From Apostichopus californicus (taxonomy: Eukaryota; Echinodermata; Holothuroidea; Aspidochirotida; Stichopodidae), in the NCBI GenBank assembly GCA_020650975.1, contig JAIPMN010001308.1, positions 1-29,786 on the forward strand: DNA of 29,786 nucleotides, given 5' to 3'. The position numbers were made by a program, and so were the translations under genes. Below, piece after piece: positions 12,718 through 23,516 of this stretch. Numbering within the stretch: position 1 is the first letter of the stretch; the number at the start of each line of letters is the position of its first letter. The notes under the pieces are model-generated. The model saw nothing but the letters and a program-made list of their open reading frames with translations. It did no database searches and was not told where the DNA came from.

Positions 12718-12725
12718 ATGATCAA

Positions 12726-15700
12726 GTGTTTCATCAAAATGTAACAGTGATATCAAATATTAAGGGGGTTCTAATTTGCAAGTGAAAACAAAATCAAAAC
12801 AATTTCATGTGTGACAGTACAAATTAATTGGACAATTTGCACTAATCCAAATGAATGAATGAATTTCAGAATGTTTATACTTCACAAATGGAACAAGATG
12901 GTCGTTGGAATGATGCGTTTTTTGTGCTCTCAATAGAATTTATGTTATTTTGAAGTCTTTGATCTCAGTATAGTGCTTTTATGTCATTGTTGCTGTAAGC
13001 TCATACCCAGTAAGTTCTCAAAGTAAGCAAGTTTTCTTGAAAAAGGTATTCCTTTCCAGTTAATATCAAGGTTTCCAGAGAAAACTTACACATCAATCCT
13101 CCAAAAACAAAATAAAAAAAAAGATAAAATTGCTGAAAGTACTCAGGGTTAAGTATGATTTATTTCATAGTTGATTTTTTTTTTACCCTCTTCAAGAAAT
13201 CTGTCCCACGAAAAGTTTAACTTTGATATAATAACAGATATTCTTAGGTGGATCATTTAGCAATTCAACATTGGAAGCAGTGATATTTGATAAGCTGTGT
13301 CATGACATCAAAACCTTGTTCAAAAAGAATGCATAATAACAGCTGCCAACGACACATTCCTATCAGAATTAAGAGATTTCAAATTTTCGCTGAGAACCCT
13401 CATGCATCATAATGCCAAGCCGATGAAGTAAAACTCACCAAAAATTAGAGACTATAACAGTATTTAAAGAACAAAGTGTTTCCTTCTCATTTCCCAAGAT
13501 GCATTGCAAGGTATGTAGGCTAAGATGTGTGTTTTTTCATGTGTTTGACCTGGGGCTGAACTGCAGAGGTAAGATCATTTCAGGATGACTTCATGCACAA
13601 CATAAATTTTGTCATAGACCGTTAGAACACACTGCTACCATTCCAGGTTGTATTCAATATGATTTTTCATTCTGAGGTATGACCCTTTAATCCGACACAC
13701 AGGTTTCATCAATTGAAACGACTGGAGTAAATAGTCTAATACATGGGACTGTTACATCAGTTCCTCTGATACAACACAAAATTCGATGAGGAAAATTAAA
13801 GAGTTTTTTGCCCTCAAATAACAGGTGTCTAAATGAATTACAAAGATTGAACGTCATCCAATAAATTCTATTGTTTATATGAAGTTGAAAAGAACACGTT
13901 TCGGCCAGTAAGTAATTAGAATTTCTAATAACACAAAGGATTAACATTGACATTTTGTCCTGTACTGAATTGGAACTAACCTAATCATCAACTTAGCCTT
14001 AAAGGAGTGTTCCAGAAATTTAGCATATTTTAATACGCTGAAAACCGTGAGTGGCTATAGAGATTTTTATATTAGCACTCACATATATTTTTTCTTTTGG
14101 ATAATTCCTTACAAGACTTAAATTCTACCTTAAGTCATCTATTAATAATGACATCATATTTACAGCAAGTAACCCCCACCCCTTTCCGTGTATTACAACG
14201 TGTGATTCATGAATAACTTGAGTCATTGATTTGGCTCTGGCAGTCGAAGCTGTGATCGTACCGAGACCAGCTTTTAACTGTCTTGTTGTATACATCATCT
14301 TTTTCTCGGTAACATATTACGAATCTCAGCCAACGCATTTGCTCGTGCATGCGCCAAATTAATCAATTGAATTGACCTTGTGTTGACAAACACAGAACAA
14401 TTTTGTTATCGTCAGAATTTTTACTCTTTACATTTCCAGTTCTCTGCGAATTGGCCAAAATGTACATCACCACGAGCATGTGACTTTATTAACTAAACAA
14501 TAGTACCAAAGAGAAAGAGTCTATAGAGTTATCAGGGGACATCATTTTCATGTTTATAACAGAATGCATAACATGTCGATAATGTCAATCATATTTGTTG
14601 CAAGCATCCCCGTTCACAGTATCATAATGTGTGCTTCATAAAATAAATAAGTACATCATGAATTGCAAAAATGTAGTGTGACGCATGAAGAAAACAGAAA
14701 GCAGGAGAAAGTCACTGTAAATTGAGAACTTATTCTCCATGTGAATCAAGTCCTCTACAAAACAGACCGTAGTTTGCAAGGCGAGTTTGTGGTAAGATTT
14801 TTAAGAAATCTTCTGGCAAGCACTGTCATCTTTCAGATATTTTCCGACAAAATGTCATTACCAATACCAAATGTTTTTTTTTTGCTCTGATGATACTTGA
14901 ATCCATAAAGTAAAGTAAAAAGCTACTCCATAAATCAAGGATATCACAAATTTTCAGCATCAAGAGTAACCTTACCAACTTCCCCCACATACACCCCCCC
15001 CTAACCCTCTGCAGCTGATTCAAGTCATGGTTACATCACTAATATTAAAAGATAATTTGTACGGCTCTTTGGAGCCATGAATGTGTCAAAGTTAGATTTA
15101 TGTCTTTTTCCACTAGTAGGAGATGACTAGAAATTTACAATAGCAATACTTTTGCTATTTTAACATTTTATATTAACATTTAATATCTCAATATTACATT
15201 TGATTGGACAAAAATGAAACCACTAAACCTCGGTGACACGTAGCGTTCATTGACCAGTCAAGATATCCTAGGGCATAGCTTCTGAAGACGACACAAAAAT
15301 GGTTTAGACAGTCAGAGAAAGAATTTTGAAGCCTGATGACTCTGGACGCCTACCCCCTGTCATAGCCTCATGGCTGAGACATTGTAAACTGTTGTCATCG
15401 ACAACTATCCCTTCTGAGTGGTTGTCATTTTCACACCGCATTTGTCATCTCAAACTTGGGTTTGATATAAACTTCCTTCCCTTCAATAGAATTCATTCAG
15501 GGTAATGGCTTCGAGGAAAACAAATTTAACATCCCTGAGGTGCCAAATGATGCTTTTGAAACAGGTGCAGTTAAAAAAGAAAAAAAGTTATCATTTCACA
15601 AGAGAAGGAAGTTGACATAATCAGTTTATCTCAGAGATTTAGCTGGAAATCAGCAGGAAACAGCCCACTTTGTGACAGTGAAGGAAAAGAATTTTAACCT

Positions 15701-16059
15701 TTTTTCGATGAGACTCAAAGATGTACTCACTGGTCAGTGTACGTTGATGTGTCCACCAAGGCAATGAAATCTTTTGCCATAAATATAGCACACAAACTTA
15801 GCACTGGTCTATCTTGTTTTCATTGCGTGAACGTTAAGGCTTGACGTGCAGCTTCAAGCAGTAATCAGGGTCTAGTTAAAGACAAATATACTCCAATGAT
15901 GCTGCGGTCTTCATTAGACCTTTAAGTACCCAGAGAACATTGATTTCTTTCAAGATATGAAAGAAACAATTAAACTGAAAACTTACATAATAAATTCTGA
16001 GTTTTCAACTTTTGATGGTTTAAGACAGATTAACAGTACAGTTTACAAAGTCATAAAGT
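12726..16059. other. Intergenic stretch between convergent genes
   Basis: No gene supported. It contains an ATGA microsatellite near 12850-12866 and a diverged direct repeat pair of about 80 bp (about 14153-14235 and 14579-14662). The motif TTAAAGGAGTGTTCCAG at about 13999 resembles a transposon terminus, but no partner end was found. Remaining sequence is unassigned AT-rich DNA. Confidence 0.4.
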
Positions 16060-16082
16060 CATGTTACCACTGAAGTTTTGTC

Positions 16083-16088
16083 TTTAAT
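16083..16088 (-). terminator. Candidate POLR3D polyadenylation signal ATTAAA
   Basis: On the minus strand this reads ATTAAA, the commonest variant signal, about 330 bp beyond the POLR3D stop. No AATAAA occurs on the minus strand between it and the stop. The interval 16089-16416 would be the 3' UTR; it is richer in CpG than the DNA beyond it. Confidence 0.4.
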
Positions 16089-16416
16089 TTTGTCATTAAT
16101 GTATGGAGCATGTTCTCGGTTGGTACTTCCATCCTCGAATGTGTTTTTAACATCATTCTTCGATGCGACTCAGAACTCTGATTGGTGCTCTCAATTCTAA
16201 CATCGTCATCTGCGTCCCAGACTAGATGGAAAACAGGAAATGTCACTCTTTCCTCTCGGACTCGGTACCCTTGTGCAATGCCGACATTGCATCGGACTTT
16301 TAGACTTGTCTCGACATGAATCCGCTGTCTGTGGATTGGGTTGGACGTAACCACTTCTGGTCCTGTCGTGCACCCTCGGCTACACAGCCATACATCGCCA
16401 TAAAGGAGGCGGTAGG

Positions 16417-16530
16417 CTACCTGTTCTCCAGTAACGAGAGTAAGTTTGGCGTGCAGATGATTCGATGTTTTATTTGACCAAGATTAACGATCTCCTGCTG
16501 ATCTTGGGATTTCCTGATGGAAACAATGTC
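16417..16530 (-). CDS. POLR3D: POLR3D coding exon 8, C-terminus and stop
   Basis: Residues 388-424: DIVSIRKSQ, then VNLGQIKHRIICTPNLLSLL and ENR, then TAG at 16417-16419. The acceptor is TGCTTGTACAG. It matches human ELVSVGLG...LGHVKHKLVCSPDFESLLD. Confidence 0.94.
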   Translation of the reverse strand, partial: DIVSIRKSQDQQEIVNLGQIKHRIICTPNLLSLLENR

Positions 16531-19500
16531 CTGTACAAGCAGACAAAACCAAAAAACCAAAAAATATTCAATACAGATCTCAAACAAAATATCACTTTTC
16601 AAATGAAAAGGGAGTACTCCTTGAAAAAAAAGTGAAGTTTATGCCCAAGTTTGAGGTTTCAACAACAGTACTTGACATATTCTTGCTCTTTACCTCAAAA
16701 CTTCAAACAGAATGTCATCGAATGCAAATTAAGAAAGAAAAAAACAAACCACTCACCTCAATATTAGCTTAAATACAGATTTAGTTGTGTTTGTAATGCA
16801 ATGCATTTGTTACCATGCCGACACTTCACTAAAACATGAACTCTCTAATGGCTTGTCAAGCTCGTAAAGCGCAACATCTCGTCTGCAGAATCCTGTCAGT
16901 CATTCATCTGATAGCTTAATGTTGTTGAAAGCAGAGGTTCTAAATTATTTTTCTATCAGGGTCCCAGACAAACTTTGGTTGGAGACAAATCGCCAGAGAG
17001 AACTAAAATCTCTCTCTATGTAGACTTAGCAATGTGATAGGTAGAATTGTATTTTTCATTTTTCTTTTTCACTTCTTTTATCAAAAACCAGTTTAAATAG
17101 CAAATATTTAATTAAAGGAGTACAAAGATTAATTATATAAAGGTTCTAAATGATTAGACTGGATGAATACTGCAGCACGATAAATGAAAGAATTCTTGTA
17201 CAGTTGAGTTCTGTATTTCGGCAATGTATGCGGGTCTCTTCAGTTTCTTCTGGATTTAATCAAAAGATCTGAAAGTGGGACATGTAACTTGTGGTTTTGG
17301 ATATATATATATATTTTATTGGTAGGGTTCTCAAGCCTAACCGCCCACGACACCACAAAATACCCGATTAATGCAAGAATGGTACCGCGACGTGATTTTT
17401 GTCTATTGGAAATGACAGACTATAACAGAATATTATAAAGATATCTACCTGCAAAAATCCACAAGGTGTGCCCACAGATACATCCAGTGTAATGTTCCCT
17501 AGTTTCATCTCCATTTTGCCAGACTTGCGAATCCTAAGCTTGCCGAGAAATCCAGCTGGCAAATCTTCCAGGGTACATTCAGCTTTGGCATTTTCAGCCT
17601 TAAGTGGACAAAACAATAATAGTCACAGTGATATTAGATCAAGAATGTTTTTAAATCATGCAATCAAGGGTGTACCAGTGATAGATTTGTTGGAAAAATA
17701 AAATAAATATAGGCATCAAACAAATATAGGACAACAGTTTCAAATCGATTGGTAGTCCCCACCCCTGCCGTAGAGTCTATCAAGATGCAGTTAATTCATG
17801 TTCTATTTTTATATCATGAATATTTATAAATAAAGCTATAGACATTATAATGATGTTTTAATGACTTGTAACAAACACCCTTTCCCTTAAATGTTTTGTT
17901 CTATACTTTGCAAAATACTAAAAAAAAAAAAATTATAAAAAAAAGATTTTGAGATTAAGAAATTTTGGACAAAAATGTATTATACAAAAAGGTGTCTTAC
18001 ATCATCAGGTTGATTTGAATGGCTGCTGGTTCCTTGACCTTCATGACCCATGACCCTTGACCTGTCATCATCACTAGAGGGCGCCAAGGCCGGCAATGAG
18101 TCCGGCAGCTGGAAGAACAGGAGCTTTCCTTCCAAATGGTCTCTCCTTGAAAAGAGAGGAAGTGAAGTTTTCTCGGCCTCTGGGGATTTCGTCGACGTCG
18201 CTAATCTTGACATCAGCGAGTCTTTACTGTCGATGGATTTCATCTCTTCGTCTGAGTCTGGCGGCTCTTGCTTAACTGAAAAGAAATAGTTTGACATTTA
18301 TATATATAAATATAACCGGTTGTCTTTCTTGTCTAAACTTATTACATAACCATACTGTATGTATATATGTATGTATTTTAGATCCTCTTGCAAGCAGGCA
18401 CTCGTGAAGAAGCCATCATTGGCTTATCAAAGCCGCAAGCTGACCGAAGTCAGTCTCTTAGATTCATATTTAACGTCCATGATTATGAATTGTCAATTGT
18501 CAACAACTCTGTAACTGGACGACATACATTAATCTTGGAGTGACTCAAACCGGGCACCTTATGACTACTTATACTACTTTCCATCAGATGGAACTGGGAA
18601 GGTAACGATGTGTGTCTTCTTACTCTCAAAGGTGCAATTATCTGTTATTTGCCTTTGGTAGTTAACGATAGTAGTAATGATGAAGCCTGATTTTTGCATG
18701 TACATGAGGCTACACCTCTGTAACACCTGCTGTGAAAAGAGTTGTAGAGGGGCAGACCTCTGACGAAAGTCTCGATGTTTGCTTCAAAACAGTAACAGCC
18801 CATCGTCAGACTTTTACTATATACAGCAAAATATAAAGCAAACTCGTCTTCTGCAAGATGAGAGATGAGATACATGTCTCGAAGTATAAAGAGTTGCAAC
18901 GAGACTGACCTTTGACCGTTGCCTCGGGTGAAGGAGGTTCTGTCTTGACTTTCACTTTGGATGGTTCAGCATCGTCAGTGATATCCTGCAAACTGCTGGT
19001 TGATGAAGATGACGAGGAGCTCTTGGAGGCCAACTTAAGGGGCAGACAGACTGGCTTAAACTTCTCATCCACTGCTAGAGATGCATCCTTCAGAAACTGA
19101 AATTATATTTGGCAAAAAGCAGGATATAAAATTATAGCACAGAGAGATATATAAATTAGGTTATAATAATATATTAATCGCTAATGATGTTTTATCAATG
19201 AATGCAAAGAATAGAAAAATCTGTCGCTTCCCCGCTACAATAATAAAAATATCAATAAGAAATACATCGTTATTGCAATGTAGGAAATAAGTAGCAATTA
19301 AGTTTGATGAGTTTCCACATGTTTCTGTTCTTTCCGTTTAAATCTGGTCCGATTACCAGAAGTGAAGTGAAGTTAGAGAAGAGAATCTTTACAATAGGAA
19401 AGTCTGGACAATCGGAATGCATAAGGACCAGACACTGTCCAGATATTGAGAAAAAATCAAGCAAATCTTGTACACTTACGTCATCCCTCAGGAGTTCAGC

Positions 19501-22407
19501 GATGTTCTTGGAATCTTCTTTCAATCTCTCAGATCGCTTCAGATTCAGGCTGCGGAAGGACGAAGCCAGACTTGAAGACGATGTCAGATCGCCTTTAGAG
19601 AAAGAACTTGAACCTGACCTCCCAAAACCCTCTGTCGTTGCTACGGAAAAGGATGAGGGAGGGAATAAAAAGAAGTGATCTTCAAATTTTTGGCCAAAAG
19701 CAAAATGTAACCTGGGTAAACTTATCAATGATTTCTTTTTAAGATGGAAGAAAATTAGCTGAAAGATGAATCTGATCGGAACATGTAAAAATAATTTGAC
19801 TAAACATTTCCAGTGAGAAAGTTGTTAAGCTAAGACAGTCCAGCACGCACATGGTAAAATATGTTGAGTACATGCTGCAACATCTTTTAATGTAGATGAT
19901 AGGTTGTTGCCTATCATAAGGCTACTTGTCATGAGATTTCCTAGAGTAAACATGGTTTAATTGTAATAATTAATTGTTTATTTTCTTTGATCCAAAATAA
20001 TATCAGTCATTAACTGCTTCAGACCAGACTCTCACGTCCAAAAGAAGGTTAGTAGGTATGGGTGTCTTAAAGAGTACAACATTTATCTGGAATATGTCCT
20101 AAGTTGAGCCAGGGATCGATATACAAATCCATTCCTAGTACTGTAGTCAGGACCTCGGATACTGATATATGTATCAGATTATCTACAATATAAAATGCAA
20201 ACATTGGAATAAACGATAGAATTCATTGATTGTGTTAACTGTTAATACTTACATCTTCTCACCAACTTCTCACCAGGACCATCTTCAAAGATGGAATGTG
20301 TTTGAATCAGGTCTTGATTTCTATTCCTCCCTCCTCTGCCCCTCCCCCTTGAACCTCCTCTCCCTCTTCCTCTCCCCCTTGCCCTCTTTGAAGGACCTGG
20401 CGATGATGATTTGGAACTTCCATCTACACTAAAAAAAGAGAGAGAAACGAAAGTAACCGCCAAATGTTAAACATGTTTGTCATCAAAAATGATGTCTCTG
20501 ATACATTGATTTCTTTTATTAATAGTATCCCAAACCGCCCCCCGCCCCCTCAAAAAAAAAAAAACTAGAAGGAGTACATACATTGCATAGAGATGGAAAC
20601 ACTAATATTGAATCGGTTAAATTGACTTCATGCAAAAATCAATGCCTATATCGAATACCTAAATCATACCTATCTGAAGTGATAGGAACCCTGCAATTTC
20701 AAGTTATGCTTTCATAAATGCATGGGCCTTAAAAGCTTAATTTGCAAAAGGGTTAAAAATCTGTACAAAAAAGTACCACATCAAAAAGATATGTTTTTTG
20801 AATAACAGATCGTGTTGTGCCAACTTCATCACATTCTGTGGCAATTACGAATAATAAAATAAGTGAACCCTCTGTTGAGACAAGGAACCCTCTGTTGAGA
20901 CAAGGAACCCTCTGTTGAGACAAGGAACCACCTATCATGCAGAATACACTACAAGAGAAATTAATTTTGTTTTTTTGCTAAAAAACTCTTAGCACGGACA
21001 AGTTCGAATACATTTAAATCAACAAGTTTGAAATTTCTTTTAACAACCCACCAAATTCTAAAACAACAGTATTTGCTAGAGGCACAACTGACAATAAATT
21101 CAAGTTTAAAATGGTTACAAATTACAACCTGCTGTAATTTTTGTCCATTCGTTCTACAGACAAACCACCTACCCATTTTGCTTATATACACAGGCTTAAA
21201 TACACAGGTAATGTCAAAACTGAAGGTGTCATTTTATGTTGACTTACTCCTCTTTGGTTCTTTCTCTTCTCACAGGAATGTTCGGCTTGAAGGTTTTCTG
21301 ATGTGAAAGAATGTTGATAATAGTCAAAGGGTAGGATGCAATAGTCAGCGATGAATATGTTTAGTCAAGCACAGATGCAACATAATTTGTGACAACAGCT
21401 GGGAAATCTGGCCCTATTTACCTGTGACCTTGTGTCAATGTACTATAAAACTCTTTCTGTTCCTTGTTTTTCATGACACCAGCCAGATAGGAACCCTTCA
21501 ATCACTTGCTTAGTTAGATCAATGTCTTTTGACTAGTTTACATAACATAATGTCTCATTGTAACACAATTAGATAAATACCAAAGTAACATAATCATATC
21601 GATTTCAAATCAAGGAAAAACAAAACCAGTCGCTGGTGTAACCCTTGAAGTATGACATCGCAGATTACTGCACGATTCACTCACCCACAATAAGAGTATT
21701 ATAAAGTAAACTGCAATATTTCTTTTTTTTATCTCAACAACTGAGAAAGTTGTGAGTTGGATGAATTTTGGATGACTGTTCTCTATTTCAACATTTCTCT
21801 CTCTTCTATATACATACTGTATATATATATTTATTTATATAACATATATTTCAAAACAGTGAAAAAACTCCCAGCCTCCACCGGGATTTGAAGCCCGGCC
21901 TCCTGTTTTATATGCCACCCTAACCATTAGGCTATGGATGCTGATTGTATGTCCAGAGGTTCGAAACCGATAAGAAAGGTCGTAAATCCACTGTAGGCAC
22001 CTGCTTCCTGTATCGAACAATGCTAGTTCTGTTTTCGGTGACATATCTTGCCTTATTCTAGAGATCAAACATGATGCTAACCAACTCGAAATCATTTTTG
22101 ATTCCTACTGCTGGATCTCCAAAGAGATACTTTGAACAGATTCTATTAAATGAAATGGAAATAACAACAAAGGAAAATATATGTATTTTGACATATATAC
22201 AAATTGATGAAATGTCAGACTTTGTTGTCCCAATAAACAGTTTACCTTGTTGTTTCCCTTGAGCAACAGATCTCTTGGAGTTCTGATTGATGGCAGGCGT
22301 GCTGAAGAACTCATCAAGTCTCGCCTACGACCACCAAGTGAACTTTTCTGTACACCATCTTGGTTCGAGGAGTTAGCCGAATTTGGAGTTTGGCTGTTCT
22401 CAGCCAT
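16417..22407 (-). CDS. POLR3D: RNA polymerase III subunit RPC4, complete gene
   Basis: Eight coding exons join with matching phases to 1275 nt, giving 424 residues plus stop; human RPC4 is about 400. RPC4 with RPC5 forms the TFIIF-like heterodimer of RNA polymerase III, which acts in initiation, termination and re-initiation on tRNA, 5S and other small RNA genes in the nucleus. Landmarks in order: RLPSIRTPRDL (37-47), KTFKPNIP (55-62), an Arg-Gly tract (86-105), QTHSIFEDGP (113-122), lysine-acidic sites VKTE and VKQE (246-249), LLFFQLPDSLP (297-307), then the conserved C-terminal RPC4 domain with LGKLRIRKSGK, ITLDVSVGT and FLQ (to 387), and IKHRIICTP before the end. All correspond to human POLR3D motifs as I remember them. 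The start ATG at 22407 has an in-frame TGA two codons upstream. All exon boundaries are GT-AG. The gene runs convergently to the gene at 3.4-4.2 kb. Nothing suggests it is broken. Confidence 0.95.
17449..17598 (-). CDS. POLR3D: POLR3D coding exon 7, RPC4 domain core
   Basis: Residues 338-387; acceptor CCACTTAAG, donor CAG|GTAGAT, phase 0 at both ends. It encodes CTLEDLPAGFLGKLRIRKSG and NITLDVSVGTPCGFLQ, the most conserved block of RPC4 and part of the beta-structure that pairs with RPC5. Confidence 0.95.
18001..18275 (-). CDS. POLR3D: POLR3D coding exon 6
   Basis: Residues 246-337; acceptor TTTCTTTTCAG, donor GAT|GTAAGA, phase 0. It starts with VKQEPPDSDEE, a SUMO-like site beside an acidic patch, and contains LLFFQLPDSLPAL, the counterpart of human LLFLQLPDTLPG, followed by a polar linker. 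Confidence 0.93.
18370..18620 (-). mobile_element. Probable SINE in POLR3D intron 5
   Basis: On the minus strand a B-box-like GGTTTGAGTCACTCC (about 18538-18554) precedes a body with ACGTTAAATATGAATC, the hairpin CTGACTTCGGTCAG, a GGCTTTGATAAGCC stem and CTTGCAAG, ending in an ATAC/ATAT microsatellite tail near 18350-18370. This order (pol III head, structured body, simple tail) is that of a SINE. The A box is not clear and the 5' end is approximate. Family not named. Confidence 0.45.
18910..19096 (-). CDS. POLR3D: POLR3D coding exon 5
   Basis: Residues 184-245 plus the first base of Val246. The acceptor is ATAATTTCAG and the donor AAAG|GTCAGT. It includes FKPVCLPLKLA, matching human MPVQLPLA, a poly-Ser run, and KVKVKTEPPSPE, in which VKTE fits the SUMO consensus (hydrophobic-K-x-E). 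Confidence 0.9.
19480..19640 (-). CDS. POLR3D: POLR3D coding exon 4
   Basis: Residues 131-183, ending LKEDSKNIAELLRDD. The acceptor is TTTTCCGTAG and the donor GAC|GTAAGT, phase 0. Ser-rich at the start and helical and charged at the end, equivalent to the human segment ending in ILRMLEKDDF. Confidence 0.9.
20253..20428 (-). CDS. POLR3D: POLR3D coding exon 3 with Arg-Gly tract
   Basis: Encodes residues 72-129 and parts of two split codons; acceptor TTTTTTTAG, donor T|GTAAGT, phase 1. The first half is Ser/Pro-rich, then RARGRGRGRGGSRGRGRGGR, then the conserved QTHSIFEDGPGEKL (human QSHSIFEQGPAE). The Arg-Gly tract is longer than the short GRGRGR stretch of the human protein. Confidence 0.93.
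20865..20929. repeat. 20-bp tandem repeat, 3.25 copies
   Basis: Three identical copies of GAACCCTCTGTTGAGACAAG at 20865-20884, 20885-20904 and 20905-20924, followed by GAACC. It lies in POLR3D intron 2. Perfect identity implies recent expansion. Confidence 0.95.
21248..21297 (-). CDS. POLR3D: POLR3D coding exon 2
   Basis: A 50-nt exon encoding KTFKPNIPVRRERTKE plus two bases of a split Asp codon. The acceptor is ACATCAG and the donor GA|GTAAGT, phase 2. It corresponds to human KTFTPNIISRK. Its frame falls open only between the splice sites, so it is easy to miss by ORF length alone. Confidence 0.92.
21850..21945 (-). mobile_element. tRNA-derived SINE head in POLR3D intron 1
   Basis: On the minus strand the block 21941-21874 is tRNA-like: acceptor arm GCATCCA pairing with TGGAGGC (6 of 7), A box TAGCCTAATGGTTAGGGTGG and B box GGGCTTCAAATCC in a CCGGG/CCCGG T arm. 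A TTTTTT pol III terminator follows at 21867-21862. The anticodon arm does not pair and no sensible anticodon can be read, so this is a tRNA-derived SINE or tRNA pseudogene rather than a working tRNA. It is in the same orientation as POLR3D. Confidence 0.7.
22246..22407 (-). CDS. POLR3D: POLR3D coding exon 1
   Basis: Residues 1-54, MAENSQTP through LLLKGNNK. The donor reads AAG|GTAAAC, phase 0. It contains the conserved N-terminal RLPSIR box. The N-terminus upstream of that box is Ser/Asn/Gln-rich and not conserved. Confidence 0.93.
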
Positions 22408-22460
22408 ACTTCAGAACATCCGTTTAACTCCTGGCTCAGCGGGAATAGATTGGTTCTCAT
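22314..22460 (-). promoter_or_regulatory. Upstream ORF overlapping the POLR3D start
   Basis: An ATG at 22460 opens a 48-codon frame that passes through the POLR3D ATG in another frame and stops inside coding exon 1. Two tiny ORFs are also upstream: ATG-ATG-TAA at 22481-22473, and ATG-TTC-TGA at 22419-22411, in frame with and directly before the main start. If these are in the mature leader they would lower POLR3D translation. This depends on the transcript 5' end, which is inferred. Confidence 0.45.
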
Positions 22461-22481
22461 TCAAATCTTTTTTTACATCAT
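22408..22481 (-). other. Probable 5' UTR part of the first coding exon
   Basis: A good acceptor (CCCTTTTAATTTTCTCAG on the minus strand) ends just before 22481. The 74 nt between it and the ATG would then be leader, joined to a further 5' exon upstream. Confidence 0.45.
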
Positions 22482-23116
22482 CTGAGAAAATTAAAAGGGA
22501 TTTTATAGTGTAAAGTCATTCATCAGTATGGTTATAAATTAATGTGTGCAACATTATGTATCATTATTACAGCAGCTAGTGATATATCATGCATTTTATC
22601 CACCTACAAAGTGGTCCACCACATGGTCAGTGTAAGCAAAAATAAACTCAGTTACACGCATTAATTAGCTGATCTAACAGAGGAACAGAAATTGTATACA
22701 AATGTTACGGGACTTCACCACAATCCCTTAAACATTTTGTGAGCTGCTTTTCTAAAGAGTGATACTCAATTGAAATGAAAAGTTGATGGGAATGTACTGG
22801 TACATCAAGTACATTCTGCATTTTTCTTTGCACTTCTTAAGCCCTGAATTACAAGGAATGTCCAGAGAAAAATTATTTTTGACTAATGAAAGAAGAACAT
22901 AAATTTGTTATTGAAGCATCCTGGTGAAATTTGCATGTAATTTCTACATTGTCTTGAGATATTAATAGAGTTGCAAATGTCACAGGTATAATTGGAGCCA
23001 ATTAGGTAGATCTTTAAGCCCAACATTAGTCTGAGGCTCCCCTCTGTGTTTTAACTGCAGAACACCATGAAACTATAAAGCTGTAGGCCTATGCCGTAGC
23101 CAACTAGTACTAAACT

Positions 23117-23309
23117 GTTTCAGCTGTTCTCCGCACACTGTACTTTCCGCTGATTACTTTCCGCTGAAAAATTTCTTGTGCGGAAAACAACTTTTTTCCA
23201 CTTACATATACATTATTCTTTTCTTCAATTTTAGGATACTAAATTGTGTGTGCAGAAAGCACCGTTTTGTTTCAGCGGAAAGTACCGTGTGCGGAGAATA
23301 ACGGTACCC
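23117..23309. mobile_element. Small MULE-like inverted-repeat element, 193 bp
   Basis: TTCTCCGCACACTGTACTTT continuing CCGCTGA near the left end (23127-23153) is repeated inverted near the right end (about 23272-23298) with one mismatch. GTACTAAACT occurs directly outside both ends (23107-23116 and 23310-23319), a 10-bp duplication (9 bp if one base belongs to the element). That size suits Mutator-like elements. The outermost bases of the two ends match poorly. No coding capacity. Confidence 0.65.
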
Positions 23310-23516
23310 GTACTAAACTAGCCTATGCTTTTACAGTCACTAAATGAGACAAGCTTGCTGACGATAACACATATCAATAGAATATTCATGGACAATCATA
23401 ACTCATACAAGAATTTGCTACAGAATCAATTATGTAAAGAAATACAACGGTACTAGTAGTAGGCCTAGTACAGTGCTGTAGTATCGGTTTTGCGAACCTT
23501 CTGTGGGTTAGGCTAA

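Noticed and set aside
16064-16354. 96-codon minus-strand frame after the POLR3D stop
   Set aside because: It lies in the probable 3' UTR of POLR3D on the same strand; no family resemblance and no splice link to the gene.
21874-21941. Functional tRNA gene
   Set aside because: The acceptor, D and T arms are recognisable, but the anticodon arm does not pair and no anticodon can be assigned; SINE-derived is more likely.
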